A stretch of DNA of 64,000 nucleotides from the NCBI GenBank assembly GCA_029531795.1, contig JAPEIS010000017.1, positions 372,001 to 436,000 of the forward strand. Direction: 5' to 3'. Under the pieces are notes generated by a model. That model was not told the origin of the DNA. It saw only the letters and a program-made list of their open reading frames with translations, and searched no databases. Made by a program: the position numbers and the translations under genes. Source of the DNA: Sclerotinia nivalis (Eukaryota > Ascomycota > Leotiomycetes > Helotiales > Sclerotiniaceae). Below, one piece after another: positions 48,891 to 61,670 of the stretch (position 1 is its first letter; the number at the start of each line of letters is the position of its first letter).

Positions 48891-50505
48891 ATGTTACTCA
48901 CAATTAAACAGCCAGTCCACCACGGCTACAAGTCCTTTCATGACTATTCTCCACCAACACCACCAGCTAGCTCTCGTTTCCCCCAAGCGGTGACAACTAC
49001 TAGCTCTTCAAGCTCTTCTACTTCAGCAACATCACAATCTCTTCCCTCTTTAGCACTCAGAAAATCGACGAATATGTCGACTCACCATCGTGGATTACCC
49101 CCAATGACATTACCACAGCCACCACAACCACCACAACCACCACAACAAGTAGTTCCGGCATTGAACCAACCAACGGCTCCATTACAATTACCAGCTCCGC
49201 CTCAGCAATGGCAAGGTGCAGAGGAGTCAATGAGAAATTGGCTTCAAGCAAAGGCCGAAGAGGATAAAAGGAAGCAGGAGGAAGAAAAGACGAGGCAAGA
49301 ATCACTTAGATTAGAGCAAAGAAAGATCGAGCAAGATATGCTACGAACCTCCCTGGCGGGAGGAATTCCTCCATACATGATCCCAATGGTCTTTGCTGGA
49401 ATGGGCGGTGGAAATCTACCAAATGCTAGCCTAGAATGGGCTCAACACTACATGGCCCAAGCACATCAACTGCAGCAGCATCAAGTTCAACAGCGATTAG
49501 TGCCAGGACAAAGTCAGCATACCTCACCGGAGCAATTGCAGCGCGGTGACTCCCGGCCTGCATTTGGAGGTCAGCATCCAGCGCCCGTTACCGTACCATC
49601 AACGCCCATAGGGCCTACGGGGCCAGGATTTCTCCCTAGTTACCAAATGTCTCCAGCGTCAAGATCAAGGCACACAGAGGGCTCATTGGCTAGAGCAACC
49701 GCAAATTCCCAGCTGCCAAGATTAAATACAGGAGAAATGCTCATTCAGCCGCCTCCAGCAGCTTCTAGCATGCAGATATTACCAGGGCAACCAGGTCATC
49801 CCTTAGCACAATTGCAGAGCGCCCAGCAGCAACAGGAACCTCAATCTTCGCCTTCGATATACTTTCACCATTGGCAACCGCCTACATCACAAGCAGGTAC
49901 GAGCAGCGCCCATCAGCCTCCGACACCCTCAGGCAAGCGTTTATAATTCTTCTGATGAATTAACTGTACTAACTATTGAACCAGACCATGTTTCTTCGCC
50001 GAAGAAACGAAAAGCAACAGGGCCTCAGCAACCAGCTCCACATCCAAGCTCATTGCCACAGTATACCTCCCCTTCATTCTCACAGACAGGATCTTCGATG
50101 TCAGGCACGCCATCGAGTAGACGCCGCGGGCATTCAAGGAACCAAAGTGATGTCTCAGCTCGAGGAGGTGATTCATATGGCCGACCATCGAGTCGCCATA
50201 GACATACTGAAAGTGGTTTCAGTGCTCAAAGCCTCACTTCACCGACCCCGTCACAAAGCCAAGAGCAAGTATCAGCGCCTTCAGAGCCGCGTAGGCATTC
50301 AGGAGGTTCGAATACTGTTTCATCCCTACTCGAACACAGCGACTCCCGACCACAAGCGCTTTCTAAAACTCAAAATCAGCAAAGCCAATCTCAGCGAGAC
50401 CGGGAACGTCACTACTCTGCAGTATCGGAGATTAGACGTGAAGAAAAGGCCACAGAGGGGGAAGAGGTACGACGCTCTGGGAAACGAAACGATGGAAGAA
50501 ATTAG
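48891..50505 (+). CDS. Q/P-rich probable nuclear protein, function unknown
   Basis: Exons 48891-49932 and 49985-50505 give 520 residues. The intron ends ...CTAACTATTGAACCAG with a strong CTAAC branch site. Its donor is either GCAAGC (CAG|GCAAGC, at 49933) or GTTTAT at 49939; both keep frame. Features: Ser/Thr-rich N terminus, Pro/Gln tracts (about 60-110), a charged coiled-coil-like helix around 113-150 (AKAEEDKRKQEEEK), a hydrophobic IPPYMIPMVFAGMGGG patch near 158-173, Gln-rich stretch, SIYFHHW near 320, and PKKRK at 353-357 just after the splice, a basic nuclear-localisation type motif. The C terminus is Ser/Arg-rich and disordered. Composition suggests a transcriptional co-regulator, but I do not recognise the family. 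Methionine at 49075 is an alternative start. Confidence 0.78.
49933..49984 (+). other. Possible GC-AG intron with tandem donors
   Basis: Donor CAG|GCAAGC at 49933 fits the GC-AG class, with purine-rich positions +3 to +5 intact. A GT donor (GTTTAT) six bases further gives a 46-base intron in the same frame. The two choices differ by two residues in the protein. The acceptor CCAG at 49981-49984 and CTAAC branch site are shared. Confidence 0.6.
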
Positions 50506-51704
50506 ACACGTTTCAGAGACTTGTCGATCAATTACCCATACGGAAAAGCATCCGCCAGCAAACGGAGTTCGTTTTTATTTAACGCATAGTTGAGGAACCA
50601 GTCTACGAGTACCATCATCTATATCTTGAAACGGTTTGGTACGATCTGCGACGCGGAATACGAATTTCTTATTTTCATATGAGTTCCTCCCACCACTCAG
50701 TCCAGCTCCCATTGACCTCTCACCCGAACCAAGTCCCACAGAATCTAGTCATCAGCGGCACCGGCACCACCGATTTACAACTTTATTTATTCATCCATCA
50801 CCAAATATGCTTTCTTCATATCAACAGATGTTCCATTTTTTACCTTCTACTCGCTTCGATATTGATTATTCAGAAGATACCCACTTTTTGCGCACCTTTT
50901 AGCCTTTTTTTTTTACCTTTTACCTTCTGCGCATCGAACTCTTCCTTTTAGAGTATTTCTACATTCTGTACATCATTTTTGTTACCTGTTGACGGGAAGT
51001 TTTAGTTCTTGTATCATTACCCTTTTGTGCCTTCTTTTTTAACTTTGAGCATTTTTTTGGTGTGCCTGGGTAGCACAATTCATTTCAAACCCGCATGTGA
51101 AAACCGCAGGGCTGGTTCAAAACTTACACTATGTACATACTTATTCCTATTCTTAATCTTGTGGTGGATGTGTATCCCAGTGGGCATGTATATAACAGAG
51201 TCTAGATCTCGAGTTGGAAGAGTTGGAAGAGTTAGGTGAGTGGGGAGTAACCATAGGTAGCCAGGTACCAGAGAAGGACAAACGAGGTCGGGCTGCAGAA
51301 ATCTGGGGAGAAATTATGTCAAGCAAATTTCTTGATACAAAGCAAACCAACCTGGACAATGAATCATCATCAAATTAAGCCAAGCAATTTCTCGAAAATC
51401 CTTCTTTTCTTTTCAATCCAAGTGAACAGGCGTCAAAACTGTGTCAAATGCGTCATGCAGCTAGATAGAGGCAGGTGATTTCTTCTCCCTCAGTCAGCCA
51501 CTTCAACCAAAAAAGCGTATCTTGATTTATCCTAGTATAGTGGATCGGATGAGGAATCTAGAACAGGAAAAAGTCGTTGATACCCTTGTTTATTAGAGCC
51601 GCAAGTATTGCTGAGATGGACAAGTCAATGAAATAAGGAATGTGACTGCATGTTTCAAGGCGCAGGAAAGCTAGATGTGGTAATTTCTGTTTGTTCATGG
51701 AGTG

Positions 51705-51945
51705 TCCAATGATCCTGATTAGCAGATTGGATATAAGTTTTCCATGTTGGAAAAGTTTTAACTATTTGAGTAAATCCATTGCTTTGATGATTTGAATTGT
51801 TTAATAGAATTCAACATTTTAGGAATTATAATTATTTGAATATGGTACTTTTTTTTAAAAAATAATTTGAATATTCCAATTAGGTTCAACAATCCGAAGC
51901 TTCTTATTGTTTGGACTGCAGTCTGGATTAATTGGATACCCTGCT
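51705..51945 (-). repeat. Left member of a diverged inverted-repeat pair
   Basis: Its reverse complement aligns with about 56,405-56,660: shared words include GGACTGCAGTCC/GGACTACAATCC, ACAATAAGAAGC/ACAATAAAAAGC, TTGAACCTAATT/TTCAACCTAATT and, at the far end, ATCTGCTAATCAGGATCATTG/GTCTGCTGATCCGGATTATTG in part. Roughly 240-260 bases, diverged mostly but not only by transitions. Either terminal inverted repeats of one old DNA transposon or two copies of a small element. Confidence 0.6.
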
Positions 51946-54900
51946 TGTTCATATCATTACCGAACCGTGGTCAGCACGGGAATGGTAAGCAGGGATTCGA
52001 CGGTTTGTACATTAAAAGTTTGTTGAACTAAAGTGTTTGTAATTACAAGTTTTTGAGTAGAACATACATACTTGGAAAGCAACATGGTTGGTAAATAACC
52101 CCCAGGCACGGAGTACAGCTTAAAAACGAATGGCAGATATGCTAGACAGGGGATTGTGTGGATAGTGGTACATTACATATCCTAACGTCTTAAGCATACT
52201 AGCTTCGCACAAGTCAGGTTTGAACTGGCACTTCATCCCACTGTTTACTCTGGTTGATGATAGATTAGAAGAGGGGTAAGACGATAAGAACCGAACCTGC
52301 CAAGCGTGTAATCTGCGAATGAAGACTTCGACCATGGTCTCGACCACGCACTGTCCTTGATCAAATTTAAAGGTTTCTGCCTCGCCCGCGAGTAAATCGA
52401 GTAAATTAGGCTTATTAACAGGGTTCCGCAATTTCGTGCATCGTGGAACGTTCACATTCGGGATGCTACCATGGGTGTATCATATCCTCATCAGGAATTC
52501 CGTTTTCAAACTTGATCTGTCAACATGTTCTATTGAAGTACCTATGGATACTCCCGTGGCGCGAAAGCATGGGTATCTCGTCTTTTCCTCATGGCTTCCC
52601 GATCATCTATCATCTGTGTTCCATTGACGGAAGATTTTCTTTGTTCATCGTATGTTACTTGCCGTCTGCACAAATTATTCATATAATTTTAGAACGGTAA
52701 GCAAGCACCATAACAAACAACCTTATTGGAGAATATACAGCCTAATTGGTACAAGGTCTTGTAACAGATAGATTGAAATTTACATAACTTCAAGCCACAA
52801 CCTACCAAATTCATTAGACATGACCAATTCAAGACGTTCCTGAAAAATCACGAAATCAAAACAAGAACGCTTTTTTACCTTCTTTAGGTATGGCTTATTT
52901 TGACGGAAATTGATCCGAGAGATTGGCATGTTCGGCAGGGCTGCAGACCCTTGTTTAGCAAGCACTAGGATTGTTAGATTAGATTGTGAGAGTTTACTCG
53001 ATTTGGGCGTGGGATCTAGTGGATATCGTGTTTCGAGTTGAGTGATGGTTCATCTGAATTGGGCATTGTTGATTAATATGTTTTTTGATTAGGTTTTGGT
53101 ATGGAAAAGGAAATTTGATGTGTATGCGAAAGCGATTTTACATGCACACCACCACGGGTGGGACATTAGGAAATCCAACGAGGAATGAGATAATGGGACT
53201 TTGAAGTCAATCCCACCGACATGTGAATTTGCCTATTCGAGGTTGCATTCTTGAGCGGGATAATACCAAGATTTTTCGGCCCTTTCCGTATCACCTGAAA
53301 AGAAAATAAGCTGCATAATGTCGGCGCGAAAGATACATTGGTATCCCGATTGTACCAGTCGCAAAACACCGTGGGCGGACATGTGAGGTACAGGATGGAA
53401 ATTACAGGTATGTAACCTACGATTTGACCGGTATCTGCTCCGAAATTCTCGAGCATAGCCACAGATTAGATGATGGGCATGTTGCAATTACTACCTTCAA
53501 TACTCTTGCAAGTATTGATGCGACAAGATATTCATGTTACCCTTCCACTACTCAGCTACTTATGGTACTCACTGCAAGTTCGATCCCCCGAACGGCGACG
53601 TGCCTTCTTCGGCGACAATCCCCCGACGGCGTCGGAAATAATGACACGAATCTTCTAACTTCCGGTTTGCATGTACACAACACGAATTTCATGCGTAGTT
53701 GCTCTCACTGTGCCAATTCATGCATCACACGTTTATTCGCAAGCGCCCATTGTACCGCATGCTGCAGCATTAATATCCTCACAGAATGTCAGATCATGGG
53801 GAATCAAGGTTCTCTTCCCAATTAAGCGAGCCCCCCTTTCAATTTTATTTCCCTTCGCCCACCTCGCATCAGATAAGTCCTCACCCTGTTAAAATCAACT
53901 TAAAGATCTCAACGTTAAATAAAAAGAAATCAAATGACGAATATGTAAGGAATAGGACCCCTGTCTCGAATATTCTCCTCAGATTATCAGATCAAAACCA
54001 TCGCCCACTTCAAACCTTCCCTTTTGAGCCTTCTAGAATAATCAAACCTTCTATCTCAAACCTTCCTCTCCACAGACGCGCGTTGTACCGCACACTTCCC
54101 AGAGACCCTTAATTTAGCTCTCCGCCAAATCAACACAAATAAAATAAACATGTCTCTCTGATCCGCCCTACCCTCCTCGTATCAATTTGATCCACGTAGA
54201 TCGGTAGGTGAAAGTTTCGAGACCTCCGAAAGTCATGAAACAAGGCTGACTTGGCCTCTCCTTGTCTCGAACTCTCAATTCGAGCGCTTGTGGATCAGTG
54301 GATCTGGTTTGATGGAAAATTGGAGATGTTAAGTACCGTAAGTGCCGAGACCAGTACTCCACAAATTGGTAAATCAGTGGGTCGTGAACACGAAGTGGTG
54401 AGTCTCGTTTTAATCTTTTTGACTTTGGAGGACGGGAAGGATATGATGCGATTGGATGGAGGGGATTGGTACACTTTATCGATAGAATGTTCTGTACTCT
54501 GTGGGTAGAGAGGGATTTAATGTTTGATAACCCCACTTTCAATATTTTTCGATCTCGATAGGGGATTTGAAAATGCAACTCCGAATCTGTATATTTCAAG
54601 CCGGCCGCCTAATTAACTCGTTTTTCTTTTTGTGCTCGCTGGTGGTTCTGCAGTTGTTGTCTCACCTTGAAGATCGTACGAGTGTATCGCCCTTCTCTAG
54701 ATGAGATGTGGATTGGAAGTCCAATCCATATTCTGAAACGGAAGTTGGTTCATGGCAAATTCTCGCAGATAGGAGGACAAGTATACCATGCGGGTTTGGG
54801 AATCAAAAGAATGTGAACAAGACAAGTTAGTGGTATATCGAGTTATTCAAACTTACACCGTCTAACTAGAGTTTCTAGCCTTTGGGAGTAAGAAGAAGTC

Positions 54901-56404
54901 TCTCTGTCTCAGTCATGAAGGGTGCAACTCCGGTACATACCACCCCCTCTGCTCAATACCTCAAACTCAGATCTAACACTACTTTTCCAAACTTCTGCAC
55001 AAGATTCGGATCTTCAACATAGTAGATGCTTTACATTGCTATATATATAATGGGGAATGTCTACCGTTTCAGACTGGTTTTTCTAAATGAGACTCTTTCT
55101 TGGTACTGAGTTGGAAAAGTTGATATATCATTCTATCGTCTCAATTTAAGAATTAGTTAGTGGTATAGACATAGTAGAGTACTTTAACATCTAGAAGAGA
55201 GACCACGATTCCATGGTGATAGAGGTTCTAAATCGAGCCCAAGAATACTATTACTGCATCAGTATCTGATTCGTTACCGTGTCAGCTTATAGGTCTTGAG
55301 AAAGATGTTCGAAAGTTTATCTCTGTATGATATTACTGATCGTGCTTTATATGTAATTACTAGCGATTATTACAGAAGGTTGGCCGCTTTCTGAGGTGGC
55401 AGAGCGACTGAATTCTAGGCATCTTAACTCTCGTATGCGTTAGTCGGCCGAATCATTTGGGATGAATCGAGACTGTGTCCTGAAGTTATCGGGTCACTTT
55501 CAAAGTTGCGTATTTGGCCTGACGGGTTAGCATAATTTATCCCACGCCTGTCCTACACCCTGCTATAATATACTTCCCATCTAATGTCTCTTGTATCTCT
55601 GTGTCACCAGCCGGGAGCCCACACAAGTACCACCTCGAAAACTGCTCGCCTCAATTGAGGGAAACCGCTTTGAGAGTATTGCGGGGTTGAACCGTATATG
55701 TAAGGGAATGATGCCGCCATGGCTATTATTAGTGTATCCATAATCATCAACCATGGGCCTGATCTTTTACAGATTGATGAGCAACTCTCGAACCTACAAT
55801 GTTCTAGCGAATATTACCGGCCAAGTCTAGAAGTCGAATGGGAGTGCGAACTAGCTAAGCTTTCAGCCAATCGTCGCACACTACTTTTGACTAAAGATAC
55901 ACGAGATGCCATTCTCAATAAATGTTTCTGAATAATGGTCTTAGATCTCCTTCTTGATAAGTTACTATATCCTGATATACGGGATGAATGAATACATTTT
56001 TCGGCGTGGTGAATGACCAGATTCACGAATATATTGGCTTCATTATCAATCCAAAATATGAAGAACATGCCCGATTTATTGGCATCGATAATGGATCCTA
56101 GCACCATAAGTTCTACAAATCTTACAAAAACGATGCTACGAAGCAAATGATGATATCTTCTCCAATCCTCCAAGTACTAGCGCCGAAGAAATCAACAAGC
56201 TATCCAAATTTCAATAATGCAATAATGCAATTTAAGGACTGAGAGTATTTATTACCCCAGGCGCGGTTACCGAAACTCCTCCTTCATCTCAATCAGAAGC
56301 GCATATATCCAGTATGGAAAATATCAGAATAATTGTATACTGCTGGAGATATACACATTAGCTGTATAGTGCAGGTCTGATACTGGATGAACATTGGTAC
56401 TTTA

Positions 56405-56660
56405 CAATGTATTCAACAATCTGGACTACAATCCAACAATAAAAAGCCTCCGAACTATTCAACCTAATTCCGTCATTCAAATTGTTTGAAATATTGAATC
56501 GTATTCAAATGTTAGATATATTCCCAGAAATACTAAATGTAGTTAGAATATTCAAACTATTTGAAATAATGAATTGTAAGTAAACGTTTAATCCTTTTCG
56601 AATATTAAAAGTTTACTTTTAGTCTGCTGATCCGGATTATTGAACATTCTGGACCGTCAT
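56405..56660 (+). repeat. Right member of a diverged inverted-repeat pair
   Basis: Partner of 51,705-51,945 in opposite orientation, about 4.5 kb away. Locally AT-rich with repeated TATTCAAA/TTTGAAATA words. No coding motif recognised between the two members. Confidence 0.6.
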
Positions 56661-58167
56661 CTTAATACAATTATCTCTGAGAAGAAAAAAATGAAGCTGT
56701 TGCAACCAAACGTGGCTCATGAATGGGTGAATGAATTGGTATATCCGTGGTCTCGATATGGTAAAATAACAGCTCATTCTGTGTCAAGTGCTGCACAGCC
56801 CTCTGCGGCAAGAAATATGATAATTCCGTCATATCTTACGAGATCAGATAGACCCGCGAGCGCTACGCCTAAGAAGGTATCTCAGCGGATCAGGTGAAAT
56901 TTCCACTGCTTGGAAGCAGGTGCTAAAGCATACCATCTTGGAGGTCAAGTCGAAGGTGGTGTTCTGCACCTGATGCATCTTCCCTATCCTTGAAGCTCCG
57001 ATGCTATTCCTCTTATAAAGCCGTTTCCTCCGCTCAACTTAAGATATAGATGAGTGAATAACGGTCGGATATGCTTTGAAGATGGAAGTTCTATGATCCT
57101 GGACGTAGGTATGTAAGCAGGATCGTGCGCTGGCACCGACAGAACTCCTGAAGAACATAATGAACAAGGAAATTAACTTACTGGGAGAGAAAATTGAACA
57201 AGCGGATGCATACGTAGGCTGTCGAGTATGAAGTGAAAAGGTTGCGACACCGAGATATTCAAGAAGCTTTACGGAGAAAATCGTGTAGGATGAATTAATT
57301 GATGCTAGCTAGATGCAATCACTTTCCCCGGGCCGGAAAAGGAGTTGGATATGACGTTCGGTAATAACAGCAGAGGCCGTCTTTTGGAGCTACTATAATA
57401 ATTGAACATGATTCAATGTCATGTCCACTGGCTAGCCAGATTAATCAGCCAGAGACTTTGTAGAACTTAACTCCTTAGTAATCGCCGAAACAGATATCTA
57501 AGCAATTCGCCCTGTGCAGTTAAATGTCTCGGCTAACCGCATTACATAAAAAGCTATTCCGTGAAAAGATGAAAATCTAAGACTCCGGATTGGATATTCA
57601 GAAGTCATGCTACTTAAGGCTGTTTCAGATCCGTCGTCGTTTTCCGTCGAATATTCCGCTCTTCTTTCGTACAGCAGATTCCGTTCTTTGAGGAACCCGT
57701 CCAAACATTGATAGATTCTAGTCCGTTCAGAAAGGATTGCCTTACAAATTCATCAACGCCGAAACACACTAAGCTTATTTCAATCTCTAAGTTTTTTCGG
57801 GGCCGATGCAAAAGTGGATTCAAAAGTATCCATTTCAATTGATTCTTTCAAACAAATCGATCGGGAATAGGAAATTGGGAATAGGCTTATTTGGGATGGG
57901 TTTGGTGTGTTCTGGAATGAACGGATTATTCAACGGGTTATGGCAATCGAAAGAGCCCTTAAGTCCACGGGGATTGATTCGTCTAGACCCCTGTTGAGCT
58001 TAGAGCCACCAACATACGTGGTATTGTTGTCATAATTCAAGTGATTATTTAAAGATCTTCCAAGTCCTCGATACATTCCACAAGATCCCTTTAAACATCA
58101 CTTTTTCTGCTCTTCTATTCTCGGTTCATATCTCACGAGCGATATTACATCACGCACCATCAACATC

Positions 58168-59582
58168 ATGCAATCATTCAAGGCCAAAATCGAATCCGCT
58201 ATAGCTGCTCGCAGTCTTCCGGGTGTCGTCACCGTCGCTAGTAACGCATCAGGTACAGTCTTTTACGCCGCCTTACCAAATGGCCGTATTTGCATCCATT
58301 ACTCACAACCCCAATAGGTTCATTTTCCTACACGGAAGCCCACGGTCTCCATTCACTCAAGACTGGAGCATCGGCACCCTTAAAAACCGATGCCATTTTC
58401 TGGATCGCTTCCTGCACTAAATTGTTGACCTCAATCTCCGCCTTACAATGTGTTTCGCGCGGTCAATTGTCACTCGATGAAGATGTCGCAGGAATATTAC
58501 CCGAATTGAAAGATTTGGAGATTCTTGAGGGTTTTGATGAGAATGGTGCTCCGATATTAGTAAAAGCGACGAAATATATCACGCTTCGGTAGGTCCCCTT
58601 GTACATGTCCTGCTTTCTAAAGCTTCGTAATTGTATTATATGACTTATGACGAATCTAATATTCATTTCTAGGCAGCTCCTCACTCATACTTCAGGCCTC
58701 GCATACGATGTCTTCACACCCGAACTCGTGCGCTGGCGAGCCACACGTGGAGAAATACCCAGTCTATCCGCCGGTAGCCTAGTATATCGCTACAAAACCC
58801 CTCTGATGTTCGAACCCGGCTCCGCTTTCGCGTACTCTTGTTTGTAAACCCCTTCTCTCACCACCACACGTAAGATTACTAACAAAATCCAAGCCGGGCT
58901 CGATTGGATAGGGAAAATGATCGAACGAGTGAATAACATGTCACTTGAAGAATACATGCAAAAATATATCATGGAACCCCTAGGTCTCAACGATCTAACT
59001 TTCCACATTGAAAAACATCCTTCGCTTCTCTCACGCTATGTTGACATGGCCATTCGCGACGGAAAAACAACATCCACAAATCCTACCGGGGCAATAGTAT
59101 ACTCTGAAGATAAAGTATGGACACAGGATCAAGTGGATGATTGTGGTGGTGCTGGCGGGTACATAAGCATGCCATCCTACCAGAAAATTCTGCACAGCAT
59201 CACAATATCGGATGGAAAACTTCTGGATGCAGATATGAATAATGAGTTATTTCGCGGACAATTGACGGATGCGCAATTGGCGATTGTACATGCGGCGCTG
59301 CAGGTTGATGATATGAAAAGGATTATGGCGCCTGGATTGCCGAAGGAAACTAAGGTCGATTATGCGTTGGGAGGTATGGTCATGAGGGAGGATATGGAGG
59401 GACGGAGAAGAAAGGGGACGATGCATTGGGGTGGGATTCCGCATCTGGTTTGGTGGATGGATCGGGAAGCGGGGGTTTGTGGCGTTTATGGGAGTCAGTT
59501 GTTTCCCCCTGGTGATGGGCCGCTTGGGGATATGTTTGAGGCTTTTGAGATGGCTGTTTATAAGGAGGTTGCGGGCTTGTAG
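58168..59582 (+). CDS. Beta-lactamase/transpeptidase-like serine hydrolase
   Basis: Exons 58168-58252, 58318-58588, 58673-58839, 58894-59582; 403 residues. Introns are 65, 84 and 54 bases, all GT...AG, the last with a perfect ACTAAC branch site; joins keep frame and restore family motifs. S60-C-T-K63 is the nucleophile SxxK motif; LRQLLTHTSGL is the conserved (T)LR.LLTHTSG(L/Y) segment; Y173-S-S is at the YxN position; H352-W-G-G is at the position of the third box (KTG-like; HxG/WxG in esterases). The fold covers class C beta-lactamases, family VIII esterases and fungal LovD-type acyltransferases. In fungi most act as esterases or acyltransferases, so antibiotic resistance is not implied. 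No signal peptide: N terminus MQSFKAKIESAIA is amphipathic, suggesting a cytosolic enzyme. Not next to any biosynthetic cluster gene seen here. Confidence 0.92.
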
Positions 59583-61670
59583 TTTTTGAGTGTTGGGTTG
59601 TCTAGTGTAATATATATCTCCTTTGTTCGTACGTACCTATAGAAGTTACTCTTTACAATCTAGAAATTTAGTCTGTTTCCATTTCTTCTCTTCCTGGCTC
59701 CATAATCATTAGTAGTGACGGATGGAGTTTGGGTTGATCGTTTCACAGTTCTTGCTTTCGTTTCATAGGTACTTTTAGATGTTTGTTTGTTTGAAAAAGG
59801 ACTCGTCTTTATGAGTTCATTAGCTATTGTCGGTGTTTATCTAATTTGACTGAAGATTACGTATTGATATCGATGATATGAATTCTGGAGTCACTAGATC
59901 GTCTGATAGTTGGGTAGGTATCTGAACATGAGGGATTGGACTGCATTCATTTGTGTATCTGAACAGAGGGTGAAGGTACGGGTTCGATCTACTAGATAAT
60001 CATCAAATAGGTTATTCACCATTACAAGTAAACAGCTGAACACGTAATATGATGTCGTAAATCAAGAATGGCAGAGATCGGAAGATAGAGTATTGGATTT
60101 TAACGATTAAATAGTGAATATCCCTTGGATCTGTGATGAGGTATATTTTCACGCAATCTTACACATACTCGGGATTGGCTTGAGATGTTGGTTTAATATT
60201 AGTTGTGTGGAGATGGTCTTATGAAGTATTCTTATTTAGACATTTTGAAGCTCTTATGTTTTTAAAGCTTGAGAAGGAATGGAATTAATCCATAGGTACC
60301 GTTGAAAGAAGATAAAATCTTACCTGGTTTTGATGCTGATTATTGTATGGATATTACCGAGGCAGCGAGGATGAGGAAATGTTGTATGAAGTATTAGACA
60401 TATTGAATTCCTTGTGTTTTTTGTGCTTTGAGAAGGAATTGAGGATTTGGGGTTTACATTTCAGACTACCCAGATATCGAATGTGAGGAAATGTTGTATG
60501 AATGAATGATATAGAATGCTGAGAGTACTGTGGGAAAGACTTTTGATATTGAGGGAAGAGTATGATTTACCGGATCTTTTAATCATCGGTTGGTAGACTT
60601 GCAAGATGTAAATAATTTAGTTGAAGAGATATATGGATGGACTGATAGGTAAGATTGATAGATTACTTAAATAAACAAACCGTGATTGTATCAGTAATTC
60701 CTGTACTAGAATATCCAAGGCTCTAGGTAATAAATAAAATGGGATATCTGATTTCAGGAAAATGTGTTTTTGGGATGATGCGATTATATTATATATCCCT
60801 CACCACTCGCTCACCTTCTCTATACCAATAGAATAATCTGTACTACTGAATTTGTTTATGTCTGTGGGGCTGCTTGAATGCCGATCAGCTCCAGTGTGTG
60901 TGTGTACAGCCGGAAGTTCTTCTCTGGTAATTATGATGAGAAAGCGGAAAGTTTAATTACTGAGATAGATCCTGATTTTGATATACTAGATACTTTGAAG
61001 AGAGAGTGCATAATTTTTATTACATAGTTGGTCGTATTGATGATATGCTAATTATGCTAATTATTAAATAGATACATTCTGAAATAGTTGGAACGGTTTT
61101 CGTACGATATAATAAAGTAGTTCTATTAATGAGGGGTTCACAAATAATAAATACCCTTACTCTGTACATACCACAACTACCGTCGAGGCGTTTTGTTTAT
61201 CTCCTCTGTAACGGAATTTGGATTTTCTCGATTGTAAGTTATCCTATGCTAGCTAACCTTACCGGTATCCCTGTTTTATGATCCACCTGCAGTTATTCTG
61301 CCCATTCTGCCCATTCTGCCCATTCTGTACTCACTTGGGCAACTACTACCTAACATTCCATTTTATTAGCATGACGTAGATTGAAGCAGATTTAAGCACT
61401 AAACCGCTTTCAAACAGGCGCATCAAATTAACCACCCCCCATGTCCCATCTCTAACATGCCAGGAACTCCGTCCCAAATATCGATCTCCTCCAAAATTGA
61501 AGATTCCAACCCTATAATTTCCCCCAAAGATCGATATCTCATCCCCCCCTGTGAAACATATGCGAAGATTCCTCTTATCAAGTCTTATCGGCATTCAACC
61601 CTGAGATTTATAAACTGGGCGATGATAAAAAGTGGGTGAGGCTTCTCGTTCTAGGCCGGTGAAAAGAAAT
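59583..61670. other. Intergenic region between hydrolase and kinase genes
   Basis: No gene seen. Contains the 3' UTR of the hydrolase gene, several related GAGGAAATGTTGTATGAA-type words (near 60,376 and 60,490), and three direct copies of CCCATTCTG-type 10-mers at about 61,298-61,327, in the likely promoter of the downstream gene. Confidence 0.5.

Larger units (their letters stand above)
50506..58167. other. 7.7-kb intergenic region without recognised gene
   Basis: Short open frames only; the longest are 143 codons at 54168-54599 minus and 133 codons at 53424-53825 plus, neither with a recognised motif. AT-rich patches at about 51,710-51,950 and 56,390-56,660 are inverted relatives of one another. 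58,030-58,167 is likely promoter/5' UTR of the hydrolase gene. Frames at 55719-55931 and 56640-56897 have non-random looking sequence but no start, intron or domain support. Confidence 0.5.

Noticed and set aside
53424..54599. 133- and 143-codon frames on opposite strands
   Set aside because: No domain, no convincing intron joins, composition not coding-like; kept only as part of the intergenic description.
58168..59582. Antibiotic-resistance reading of the beta-lactamase-like gene
   Set aside because: The fold is shared with fungal esterases and LovD-type acyltransferases; the YxN motif lacks Asn and there is no secretion signal.
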